DNA of 64,000 nucleotides, taken from Paralichthys olivaceus (lineage: Eukaryota; Chordata; Actinopteri; Pleuronectiformes; Paralichthyidae). Location: assembly GCF_024713975.1 (NCBI RefSeq), contig NC_091108.1, positions 10,647,001 through 10,711,000 on the forward strand. Direction: 5' to 3'. Shown here piece by piece: positions 31,801 to 42,222 of the stretch. A program made the translations under genes and the position numbers. Every line of letters starts with the position of its first letter. Position 1 is the first letter of the stretch. The notes beneath the pieces were generated by a model. The model did no database searches. It was not told where the DNA came from and saw nothing but the letters and a program-made list of their open reading frames with translations.

Positions 31801-32658
31801 CTGTGAAGGCAGCTGATGGCATTTCACTGTTAGTCATATGACTGAATGTGTGCCAAGAAAAATAAAGGTTCAAGTAAAGTAGTCCCCATGATTTGTCCCA
31901 TCTCCACATAAAAACCCACATGTTTTACAGTAACCAATTATTTGTTATTTTAGGTGCAGGGATTCCCTTGCCTCAGGTTCTGATCCCGATCATGGCACTC
32001 CTTGCATTTACCGGCTTTATCCTAATAAGCCTCCTCCTCTCCAAAAACGGGGGTGAGTAAATGAGATTGTTTTTTCCATGTGGATACTAATAATCTTGAA
32101 CCTTTTTTAATTCACAGTTTATAATCTTAACAACCCAGCAAAACAATTCCTTTTCAAGTCCGGTACACTGTAATGTTAATGTTTAATCTCTGAATATATC
32201 ACCTGAGTTCACAGAGTGCAGCATCATTTGTCTTGTCATGTGATTTTTGGTATGGACCCTCATACTCTCTAAATCTAAAGCATGGTCATGTGATTTGTCT
32301 TTCTCACACTGTGCTTAGGTTTGAGGCACCCTGGAGGTAAGAGAACAACAACCCTTTTGTTTTCATTTTAACTTTCAGTAAACTGTAGGTTAAATATAAA
32401 GTGAACTGAGAGCAACATACCCTATTTTCAAGTAGTTAATGTGCCAGTCATGGGATTGTATCTATCCTGATTCGCTGAACAGTGAACAGCATCAACTCAC
32501 TTTTATTGTGACTGAATATGCAGCAGGTCCTCCCAGGTCATGCATGTATTTATAAATATGATTTCTTTGCAGGGGTTATCGGCTCACTCATACATTACCC
32601 CAAGGACATGACTGAAATGGATCCAGAGGAAAAAGGCAATGGTTACCATACCTTGTGA
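28854..32658 (+). CDS. Small MHC class I-like membrane glycoprotein (EPCR/ULBP-like layout), 6 exons, 236 aa
   Basis: Exons: 28854-28920 (signal peptide MKFLGFLALVLC), 29743-29925, 30013-30270, 31954-32052 (membrane), 32319-32336, 32573-32658; every intron is phase 1, as in MHC and Ig-type genes. Exon 3 is a good class I alpha-2 domain: NHTVLRSRECILEG, then VFFDGKVCLTLDHTDTW, then a helix with KMLWDQEEQ and SGCIKLMRELKL; its two Cys are about 62 residues apart, as in class I. Exon 2 codes only 61 residues, ending in LLLDLISVNQTSVL, like the end of an alpha-1 helix, so about 25 residues of a usual alpha-1 are absent. NQT and NHT are glycosylation sites. No alpha-3 Ig exon is seen in the 1.7 kb intron, which holds a LINE. 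The tail is short (IHYPKDMTEMDPEEKGNGYHTL). The size is close to EPCR (238 aa). Whether it is a true EPCR orthologue, an NKG2D-ligand-like protein or a fish-specific lineage is open. An in-frame ATG upstream (28719) is a less likely start because it would bury the signal peptide. Confidence 0.75.
30290..31690 (-). mobile_element. 5'-truncated L1-type LINE fragment, ORF2 3' end plus 3' UTR
   Basis: Minus-strand frames give L1-like ORF2 C-terminal sequence: LPHSHFFRFLQARHFV, then WEQEIGAPISDNHWDKIL, SSICSRHSLLQCKVLFR and VHYTNVRLAKIYPG before a Cys. The longest open piece is 30804-31310; further upstream (to about 31690) similar coding sequence is broken by stops. 30290-30800 is its 3' UTR side, ending in an A/T-rich stretch near 30300. 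It sits antisense in the intron between the alpha-2-like and membrane exons of the class I-like gene. It is inactive: no endonuclease or reverse transcriptase core is left. Confidence 0.8.
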
Positions 32659-33097
32659 TTCAAAGCTCCAGCTAAATGTCAGACTTGGGTTTGAGCTCTC
32701 TCCGCTGTGTCCGCTGTTGAATGTCCACTTCCTGATTTACCATTAAATATGTTTCTTCTGTCTGTGATGACTGTAAACATACCTTTGCTATACTGAACCA
32801 ACATTGTGTAACGAACCAGTCTACATTTCAGACCACATTAGTATATGCACTTTATCATGCATGTATTACACTTTACACTGGTGATTTTAAAACCTTTTAG
32901 CTTACAAATGAATGTATTTACCCACACACACAGAATGTAGGTATGTTCACTGTCTGCAACAATGTACAAGCTTCTATTTGCACAGTTAATAAGGGCCGAA
33001 GTTTGAGATATTAAAATATGCGGAAATATACATGGGTAGGATTCTGTTTGAAGCCTGCACAGTATTTAATGAAAGTTACGACAAAGAATGTATCAGA

Positions 33098-33240
33098 ATT
33101 AGAAATACTTTATTAATCTCCGGAGGGAAATTCAAACGTCACAATGTTACTGAGCAAGCGATGTAGTAAATAGTCATAGTGTGTACATAAAGCTCTGCTC
33201 AAATCAAAAATGCAGCCTTGCCCTGAGATTAATAATAGTG
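33098..33240 (+). repeat. Fragment of a common fish dispersed repeat
   Basis: Contains 'actttattaatctccggagg' followed by 'gaaattca', a block found in very many teleost repeats as 'ctttattgatccccgagggg'. It lies in the likely 3' UTR of the class I-like gene. Family not assigned. Confidence 0.5.
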
Positions 33241-33476
33241 AAACTCTGCCAAACACTGGATGGACTGTAGTTTTCCAAAGAGGCTGACTGTGCCGAGGTG
33301 TTGTTTTTCTAAAAAACGTCCTAATTGTTATTTGTCTTTGTGATTATGTGTGCTGTTGCAATTGTCAATATTTTGTTTCCTATTACATGTGTAAACAATT
33401 CCTTGTTCATTTTATATGGTCACATTTTTTTGTTTGGTTCCAGGTCACCTTAATCTGCAGATTTGAGAATGAAATG

Positions 33477-33482
33477 AATAAA
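33477..33482 (+). terminator. Likely poly(A) signal of the class I-like gene
   Basis: AATAAA about 820 bases after the stop codon, followed by T-rich sequence. This is the first clear AATAAA downstream on this strand. Seen; use inferred. Confidence 0.5.
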
Positions 33483-33499
33483 TTCCATAATTCACATTG

Positions 33500-34440
33500 T
33501 TTTTGTCAATTATTATTTTCGCAGATTTTGTCTGAGGAGTGTTATCTTTTCACACAGCTATGAATTTAATGTGTCCACATTGATGTGAGATCATGTTGAA
33601 AAATCCACCTTTAATCCAATATCAAACAACTGATATAAACTTTAGTGTGCGCTTAGATGCATCTTTTTGTATTTGTACACTGGTTTCATGATGGATTTGA
33701 AGTTAAAAACATTTGTATGTTGTTTTTGAGATTTTTGTATAATTCATAGTATTCCGTAAGGTTTTGACTGCAGTCATTAAAATAGTATAACAAAATGGTC
33801 ATCTTGTATTACTTTGTTTTCTTTTTTTAAAGACTTTTCAGCACCTAACCTAAAACACCTTGAATCCCATTAATCTTGTTCACACATATACATCTAATCA
33901 CGTGATCACTCTTGGGTCACAAATCAAAGACAAAAAAACGATTAATTTGATGTGTTTAAATCTGTGGTTTAAAGCCATACATAACCAAAAGAGAAATTTT
34001 ACAGGTGCTAACTAGTTTTCAATGGGTAAATAAATATGTAAATGTCTCGTCAACATGCTCTCCTGTAGGTTGTGAGAAGTCTCTGATATTCTTTATCCAA
34101 TCAAACTATCCTACAGTCGTACTTTGACAATTGATCATTGAGTAATCTTCATATGTTTCTTTTAAATAACTAAATCCAAGCACCACCAATTTAGAAATAT
34201 AGATGAAGAAATAAAGTGCCCTGCTGGAATCTACACATTGTTCATACATTACCTTGGACTGTTTTCTATTATTGTATGGCCTGCAGATACATGCATCACG
34301 TGCTATGTTCAAATAAACATTAATAATATAATTTTTTTATTTAGGCATTCATTATTATCATTTATTATCATTGCCCAGTAGGCGGCGGTAGATTTTTCTT
34401 GGATAAGTAGGGTTGTTTTCAGACGTTGATACGTCATGAA
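33500..34440. other. Intergenic, class I-like gene to cdc20
   Basis: AT-rich, with no recognised gene or repeat. The short open frames look random. Confidence 0.5.
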
Positions 34441-34450
34441 GTCTCCTCCA

Positions 34451-34572
34451 CCAATCAAATGGACGCATTCGTAAGCGTTGCCGTGGCGATAGCGGCAGCT
34501 CCTTGAACGAGCCAATCACAGGAGAGCTTTCAGGCATTTAAACCGTGTGGCGTCATATCCCCAGAATTCAAA
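34451..34572 (+). promoter_or_regulatory. cdc20: cdc20 promoter with CCAAT boxes and CHR-like elements
   Basis: Two CCAAT boxes (34451-34455, 34512-34516) lie 61 bases apart. They are followed by TTTAAA (34537-34542) and TTCAAA (34567-34572, the reverse of TTTGAA). CCAAT boxes with a CHR (TTTGAA/TTTAAA) are the known layout of G2/M genes bound by NF-Y and by DREAM/MuvB-B-MYB, as in human CDC20. A likely non-coding exon 1 ends at a GT at 34630; exon 2 starts near 34953. Confidence 0.6.
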
Positions 34573-34981
34573 CTGTGGGAGCGGAGGAGAGAGAGAGAGG
34601 CCGCGGATCCTCCACGTTTTCTGAAAAAGGTGAATTTCATGTGTTGTTCAAAAAGTTTCCTTTTCTTTCAGGAAGTCAGCGGAGTTGTCTTTTTCGCAGT
34701 AGAGTAAATAAACACTGGTTCTCGCTGCGGAAGCTAATGCTAACTTTCGTTTGTTTAACCCACTGTAACAACAGCAATAGCGTAAATGGGCAAATGGGCT
34801 GAAGCTAGTTAGCATCGTTTTCTTAAAAAGCTCGCACCAGCCGCTAACGTGGTGCTAACTCACCGAGCTAACAAAACACAACCTGGATTAGCTTCTGCTG
34901 TTTATTGTGAATGCGTGTAAAACGCTTTTTCTTCCTTGGCTCCGGTTTCCAGCTCGTGTGAAAACTTGGAATTAAATAAAG

Positions 34982-37924
34982 ATGGCGCAGTTCGGGTTTG
35001 AGAACGACATCCACAGTATCCTGAAGCTGGACATGCCCATCACCAACGCTCCCATGGCGAGGTGGCAGAGGAAGGCCAGCTCCTCCAACACGTCCGCCCT
35101 GAGCGGCCTGTCGCCCGGCAAATCTACCAATGTGTCGCAGAGCTCATCGAAGACACCGAGCAAAACACCAGGTAACGCCACAGCCATTCACACCCTGAGA
35201 CCTGGCAACGCCGTCATCTCCTCAAACACCAACAGCTGTTTCCTCCATGTTTTGTGTTCATAGGTAAAAATAAAAAGCAAACGCCCTCCAAAATGGGGGG
35301 TGACCGCTTCATCCCCACCAGAAACAGCAACCAAATGGATGTGGCGAGTTTCCTGCTCACAAAGGAGAACGAGCCCATGGACACAAACAACACAGCAGGG
35401 ACATCAGTGAGTTATAATCTGTTCTGGTGCATTTCTCCTCTTGTACGTGAAGAAGTGTATTGATCAACGCTGTGTGTGTGTTTTTAGGACAACCAGAAAG
35501 CCTGGTCTGTGTCACTGAATGGATACAATATTGAAGATGCAAAGATCCTGCACCTTGGAGGGAAACCACTGAATGCACCTGAAGGTAAGGAAGGAAGGAA
35601 GGGAGTTAAACCAGTTCTGGCCTGTCTTCACTGGCTTCCTGACAAATTCAGGATTGATTTTAATTTGCGGTTGAACCGTTAATCCATCCCGGACGCTGAG
35701 GTCGACCATTCTGATGCTTCAGTGGTTGTTTTGAAATTAACCTTGACTTGACACCTTGCTTAGCAAGAACATTGAATGCATGATATAGATGGTGATGATT
35801 TCTTTTTTTGTCTTATTTGCAGGTTATCAAAACAACTTGAAAGTCCTCTATAGCCAGGTTGCAACTCCTGCCTCGGCCAAAAAGACGAGATACATATCTT
35901 TAACTCCTGACAGAATCCTGGATGCTCCTGCTCTTCGCAATGATTTCTGTGGGTTCAGCATTTAAGCGTTTCCTAATGGCATTCATTCATTCATTAGATT
36001 CCTGACAAGCTTGACGCAGATCAATGCACTTGATACTGTATGTTAAGGTTTTCATTCATAAATATTTTGATGACTCATTTGTGCCTTTTCTTTTTTTTCT
36101 TTCACAGATTTGAATCTGCTTGACTGGAGCAGTCGAAACGTTCTTGCTGTGGCTCTTCATAACACTGCTTACCTGTGGGACGCCACTCAAGGAGACATCA
36201 TTCAGCTCATGAAGTTGGACCGTGAGGAGGACTACATCTGCTCATTGTCCTGGACCAAGGAGGGAAGCTACCTGGCCATCGGCACAAGTGACTGCAAAGT
36301 TCAGGTCAGTTTTGTGACACACAGACATGCACCATCTTAGTTCTTAAAAATCCTTGAACTATAATTGGTTTAATAACTGATTGTTGTATTTTGAATTTGT
36401 TTTTGTAGCTATGGGATGTTGAAAACCAGAAGCGTTTGCGCAGCATGGCCAGCCACACAGCCAGAGTTGGTAGCCTGAGCTGGAATGACCATATTCTTTC
36501 CAGGTAAATAATTTTTTCGTCTAATTTAAAAATCAATTTTCCAGTGGTTTCCATTTTTATTCGGACTCGGAGTGTGACGTTTTCTTTCTTGTCCTCCAGT
36601 GGCTCCAGGTCAGGGCACATCCACCATCATGATGTGAGGGTGGCAGACCATCACATCTTCACACTCAGCGGTCACTCTCAGGAGGTGTGTGGACTGACGT
36701 GGTCCCCCGATGGGCGATACCTGGCCAGTGGGGGCAACGACAACTTGGTGAGCGTATGGCCCCGTGTGAATGGGGGCAGCGTCAGCAATGAAAGCCAATC
36801 AGTCCGCTGCTGGAGCGAACATCAAGGAGCTGTCAAGGTGAGCAGCGTTGTATTCATACGCCCAGAATTTGGGATGACATGGAAATACTTTGTCATAAAT
36901 ATTCTCTGCTATAAATATGACATTAAGTTTTGGATGTGTTGTAGGCTTTGGCTTGGTGTCCATGGCAGCCAAACATCCTGGCATCTGGAGGTGGTACCAG
37001 TGATCGTCACATCCGAATCTGGAACGTAAACAGTGGCGCCTGCATCAGTTCACTCGACACTCAGTCCCAGGTACTGCACACTTAAACTGTTTTCAGACAT
37101 AAACTGGGTCCAGACATGAACATGAGTGGGACATTGTCTGGAACTTTTAGGTGAGGGCTGGCTCCTGGGTAGAGCAGCAAGGATGCAGAATATATGGACA
37201 AAATCCACAGCAGAAATCTAGTGTTTTTGTTTAAAGCGTCATCTTTTGTTCGCATCTCCTTTGTATGTCACCCTTTTTCATCCAGAGATGTTTGTCTTTT
37301 TTTGCATCTGTTGTGTTTTTATAAATGTGCCACACCCACTGGGCTCACCAAGATTTTTAAGATTTCAGGAGCAGCTGACATTTGGACACTTGTTTTGCCC
37401 TCTAGAGTTTGGTAAATGTCTGACTGCTGCTTCAGACTCCTGGTCCTCTGTTAGAAATATCTGATTATTTACTTGTTTTCAGTTTTAAGAATTTAATTAA
37501 AATTTTACTCAAATTACACTAACTTTGCCTTTCAGATCTCCTCACTGTCATTTGCACCAAACTATAAGGAGCTGGTCTCTGCTCATGGATATGCTCACAA
37601 CAACGTCGTTATCTGGAAGTATCCGTCTCTCACCAGAGTCGCAGAGCTCAACGGTGAGTAACTGTTTTAACGAGACTGTTTCTGCACGTGTTCACTCACT
37701 TTATGTTGAAAGAGATACACTCTAACATAAATTCTGTGTCTTTAGGTCATGAGGACAGAGTTCTGAGTTTGACTATGAGCCCAGACTGCTCTACAGTTGC
37801 GACTGTCGCTGGGGATGAAACAATACGTATGTGGAAGAGCTTTGAAGTGGATCCTGTGAAGAAGAAGGCCAAAGAAAGGATGGTGAAGTCAACCAGCAGT
37901 GTCATTCATCAATCAATCAGATAA
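34982..37924 (+). CDS. cdc20: Cell division cycle 20, APC/C activator, complete, 502 aa
   Basis: WD40 protein that activates the anaphase-promoting complex in mitosis and is the target of the spindle checkpoint. Coding exons: 34982-35171, 35264-35406, 35488-35584, 35823-35948, 36108-36304, 36409-36503, 36600-36837, 36945-37070, 37536-37653, 37746-37924; the sum is exactly 503 codons. N-terminal motifs: C-box DRFIPTR (77-83), KEN box (97-99), Mad2-binding KVLYSQ (about 149-154) followed by DRILDAP. A seven-blade WD40 propeller from about 180 to 480 includes [65 protein letters not shown] and LSLTMSPD. The C-terminal IR dipeptide (HQSIR) docks on the APC/C. All functional motifs sit where they do in human CDC20 (499 aa). 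Tail to tail with elovl1. Confidence 0.97.
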
Positions 37925-37993
37925 CTTTCTTTTTTCTTGAATTGGGGTTTTTTAGTCTGTATAACAAATGTGCAAATGTTTTATTTAATCAAC

Positions 37994-37999
37994 AATAAA
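37994..37999 (+). terminator. cdc20: Poly(A) signal of cdc20
   Basis: AATAAA 70 bases after the cdc20 stop codon, giving a very short 3' UTR. Another AATAAA at 38168-38173 could be an alternative. Confidence 0.65.
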
Positions 38000-38220
38000 G
38001 TTGTCCACTGGTGTTTTGGCCATTAATGGCTTCTTGCTGCTCTACCTATGGGTTAATTGTTTATATAGGTCCGCTAGTGTGGTAAAGTTCAAGTGTTGGC
38101 TTTCAAGCAGCTCACTCATAAAGTTTTATTGTAATCATGATGCATTGTATACAATGGACTGGATTATAAATAAATGGTTTTACTGTTAAAGTGCCTCTGT
38201 CAGCATTTCTTCGGTGTTAA

Positions 38221-38397
38221 AGGTGCAGTGTGTAGCAGTTAGTGGTCAAGTTGAATGTTGCAGCTGAACACCCCATCACCTCAACCTCCCCTTCTAAACT
38301 TGAAAGAGAACCCGTGGTAGTTGTCATAAAAACTCAAAGGTGTTAAGTTCGGAATACTGTAAAACATGGCGGCCTCGGTACAGAGGACCCCTGGACC
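38221..38397 (-). mobile_element. Internally deleted MITE, copy D
   Basis: Same family as 19040-19405, inverted, but only about 177 bp. It has both tips (AGGTGCAGTGTGT and CTGGACC) and TTAA on both sides (38217-38220, 38398-38401). The middle, including the 'atcctcatgatgttttcacc' block, is gone. It lies just beyond the cdc20 3' end. Confidence 0.8.
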
Positions 38398-38401
38398 TTA
38401 A

Positions 38402-39978
38402 ACTGTAGGGCTAGGACAATATCGGTATGTAATGCATCTTGACTTAATCTTCAACTGTGACATTTATACTGCAAAACAAATAAACCTGGACACAAGGCTT
38501 GTTTTTTAACCCTCGGTATTTGTTAGGTTAACAAAAACTTTTATTGATGCACTTGACAGTGTCCTTAACTGCCTGAGACAGACTCCAGGTTTGTTCTTTG
38601 GCAAAATCAAATCATACATTCATGCACATCCTACCAGACAACTATCTGAACTACAGAGACCTCATATCTCCAGCAAGGCCCAACCGTCTGCCAATGAGGC
38701 CACATGTAAATTCACTGGGTACAGATTTTTATTTGGATTTGCACCAATTATTGATATCAGCCCCTTAAACAAGTAATTTTTTTTTTCATCTAGGTCTTTT
38801 CCTACTTCTGTGTTGAGTATTTTTATTGCTTAATCCTGCCAACTAACAAGCACAGATGAAAAAACATGCAGAGGAATTTTCCATGCAATGTCTGGCTGGA
38901 ACAGCTAAATCCCTATAAACAGTTGGATACATTTGCTTAAGAAACAATCGTGCTGCACATGCTCGTGTTCCTGTTCATTCTTTTATTCTACATCAATTCT
39001 TACATCTAACTTCTGAGATTCTTATGGATTCAGAAAATTATTTTATTATGGTGAAAAGTAAAAATTACAACGTCCATTGAGCTTTCAAGTCAGAAACAGG
39101 CAACGTTTTAAACATGAGTCAATTACATCATACAACATATTTATCTTGATTTCGTGGCAGATGTCGGACCCACTTAAAAGCTTGCACTTCACAACAAGAT
39201 CGTCAACCACTCCGTAACGATTTCTTTTATTCAGATGTATTTGAACGCACCGGTTAGCTTCACTCTCAGTTTGCTGGGAGAATAGACCATACAAAGTTGC
39301 AAAACTCAGACATGCATGATCACACAAAGCAGTGTACGCGTCACTGCCTCATTATGCAAAAAAACGTATCAATACTGTAATATACAGTTTAACATTTCTT
39401 TTCCACAATTCTTACAATTGAAAAATTGTGTAGTGTAGTATATTTCTTACAAAAGTGCACACCACACAACTGCTTTCCAAATGACACAGACCTTCATCTA
39501 ATTGTTTTTTATTTCAAATGATAAATAAGAAGAGAAGGAGAGAAAAAAAAAAAAGAATTTGACATTTAGAATTAAAACCTTTGTTTTGGCATAAGCTTTG
39601 TAGCAGTTATTTACACGTGCAAGTCTTTCAGTGGGAATGGTGCAATGTTTCCAAACAACCAGGGTCATGTCAGCCAAGCTGGAATTGAAAAACCCTATCA
39701 GTGACAAAATGAGCACCAATCTTCATGTAGCGTGTGTCACAGTCAATAGTTTTCACAAGAACCAAAAGTGTCACGTTAGATAACCACCAAAATACAATAT
39801 GGCATTCATATCCCAATACATGTGCATACGTTTAAAAGACTAGACTAATTTAGATATTATAAACAGAAGCAGTATATTGGAATTTGTGCCATCCCAATAT
39901 GCTATATGAACAATGAAGGACAGCTATAGGCCCTATTGAGCCACCTGCTGTTTTTCCTTCTCATTCCAGTCACTTAAG
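38402..39978. other. Convergent spacer of cdc20 and elovl1, including elovl1 3' UTR
   Basis: No gene. A partial RTE/SINE-like repeat lies at 38620-38790 ('caaggcccaaccgtctgcc', 'ggatttgcaccaatt'). The rest towards 39978 is likely the long 3' UTR of elovl1, with a minus-strand AATAAA at 39508-39513. Confidence 0.5.
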
Positions 39979-42222
39979 TTAGATTTCCTTTACTTTGCCC
40001 ATCAAGATTTTGCCGTTGGTGTAGTGGGACACGTTTCCATTCTCCTTGTGCTTGCCGTTGGCCACCACAGGGATGGGTTCGCTAGCCGAGCCGTTCGACT
40101 TCAGCTGGTCATTTGTGACGGGCAGCCGCTTGCCCTTTATATAGGCCTGCACCCAGAAGTTGGAGAACAGCAGGAAGAAGAACATTCCATAAATCCAGAT
40201 CAAGTGGATCCACATCTTTACCTGGTAGTCACATTTCTCCATGAAGTAGTACTGGCTGATGTGGACGGAGACAAGGATAAACTGCGTCTGCAAAAACAGA
40301 GAGCATATGGTTACAAATTGGTTACCGATTAAAACTATATTCGATTTTTTATTTTTGGGGGAAATGGGGACGTACAAGCTGGATGGCAGTCATGTACTTC
40401 TTCCACCACAGATATTTCTGGAATCGAGGCCCTGCAGCAGAGAGTCCATAGTAGAAATACATGATAACGTGGATGGCTGCATTCACCATGGCGTGGAAGG
40501 TGCCCATTCCTCCAGCTTGAGAAGAAAGACACAGGGAATTATCTCAACTGTCACACATGGCTAGGAGAATTTTTTTAATATATAGATTATCCACGTTTAA
40601 GCCACAACAAACATGGACACAGTGTCAACGTGATGAAGTACGTTGCATTGATATTGAGTGAATCTCACCAGGAGTCAGGGTGATGCCCCACCACCATGTC
40701 CACGGCATGAAGGAGTGATGGAACACGTGGAGAAATGTGATCTGGCTTTGTTTCTTCCTCAGCACAAAGAATGCCTGAAATATGAAAATCCAGTTAAGCT
40801 CAAGTTGATATGCACATGAGGTATACGAATATTCTGATGAGTCACTAGAAAAAGTGAAAAGAGAAGAGATGGAAGTGTCCTTACTGTGTCGAGGAGTTCA
40901 ATGTATTTTGAAAAATAAAACATCCAACAAGCTCGAATCATCTGGGGGGAAGGTAGAAGATAGAAAGATAGAAAATAGTTGTGATCTCAAATATTGAACA
41001 GGAATTGAATATTCACCAAAAGGAGACAAATACCGATTTATTTATTAATGATAATAAACAGCTGAACTAAAATGCTTTTCAGGGCCCAACAATAAGAAAA
41101 AATATCACTTTTATTTTATAAAAGTTATAAAAGTGAAAGAAATAATAATTCTGGATCTGCTCCCTGATCTGGATACAAACCAAACTTTTATGGAAATACT
41201 TTCAGATGTTTTTATGTAATCCTGCTCCCAAAATAAAATGAACTTCAAAATACTGAAAAACTATAGGCACGGTCAACTTGATTGATTTATTTTGTTGACC
41301 ACGTGAAATAATAAAACTTAGTAAATTCAACAAAACATAAAATGAATCAGACAGAGACGAGATGATGAACCTGACTTACTCTGAAAGTCTCCGGTCTGCT
41401 GGAGGTGTCGACTAGGTCACATCTCCATGTATAGGTGGTGCCCCATCCAGACATCAGGAACTAAGTAAAAAAACAAAACAAATCAACATTTAATGTCAAA
41501 AATGATATGCAATTCATTTAGCTCATTCAACCATGAGGGTATAAACCCAGAACAGCAAGAATCATGTAGGTATATTAGCTTCAAAAAAGCCAAAATACAA
41601 AAGTACTTCATGTAGGTGCAATATATAAGTGCAACTAGACTTTATTTTTATTGTTTTGAGAGTTGACGATAGTTATTAGACCATCATCTTCTTAACCAAG
41701 GTGTAGTCTGAAGAGATGCTTCATGTTTGGAAGGAGAGGGTGACGTGAGGGGTGTTCAGCTGCAACATGCAATTTCAACACAAGATATCACAACATTCTA
41801 CACACTGTACCTTTAAATCTCCACAAGAGATGAGAAGAGGTGAGTCAGCTCTATTCCTCACTTTTTTTTTTCTTACCTCAAACACTATGTAGGCGTTCAG
41901 TAAAACCATGCTGAGGTTGTAGACGATCATGGCTACTTTTAAATTGAAAGGTTTGCGGTGTGCCATCAGGCGGGGTCCGGCGTACACAGAGAGGAAGACG
42001 TAGGCCAACAGGATGGTGGTCATCTCTACGGGACTCTTCATCAGAGGGTAGTCTCTGACTCTGGCATCTGGGGAGGACCAACACACACACACACTCAGCA
42101 ATTTATATCTCTCAAAAAATGTGGTGAGGAATGAATCACTGAAGGAGACAAAGACACTTACCGGTTCTTGATTTTAGATAATTGTGTAACTTTAAAACGT
42201 TTGACAAAGCTTCCCCCAGCAT
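39979..42222 (-). CDS. elovl1: Very-long-chain fatty acid elongase 1, complete, 314 aa
   Basis: ER membrane 3-ketoacyl-CoA synthase that performs the condensing step in elongating saturated and monounsaturated C20-C26 acyl-CoAs. Coding exons: 42162-42222, 41877-42067, 41380-41460, 40885-40941, 40669-40774, 40376-40515, 39979-40287; the sum is 315 codons. The family histidine box is HVFHH within [16 protein letters not shown]. Other family blocks: KFIE-like [39 protein letters not shown], and several hydrophobic membrane segments. The tail ends GKVKEI, a KxKxx ER-retrieval signal like that of human ELOVL1, after a hydrophilic Asn/Ser-rich stretch. A non-coding first exon likely ends at 43032 (donor GTGAGT); exon 2 starts at 42262. 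Paralogue a or b cannot be decided. Neighbour cdc20 is also its neighbour in human. Confidence 0.95.
41085..41230. repeat. RTE/SINE-like dispersed repeat fragment in elovl1 intron
   Basis: Shares 'gggcccaaca', 'ttctggatctgctccctgat' and 'tgtaatcctgct' with the copy at 8030-8385. A degenerate fragment between two coding exons. Confidence 0.5.
41715..41812 (+). mobile_element. MITE 3' fragment, copy E
   Basis: The last 100 bases or so of the 19040-19405 family, from 'catgtttggaaggagagggt' to 'acacactgtacct', followed by TTAA (41813-41816). The left part is absent. It lies in an elovl1 intron. Confidence 0.75.
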
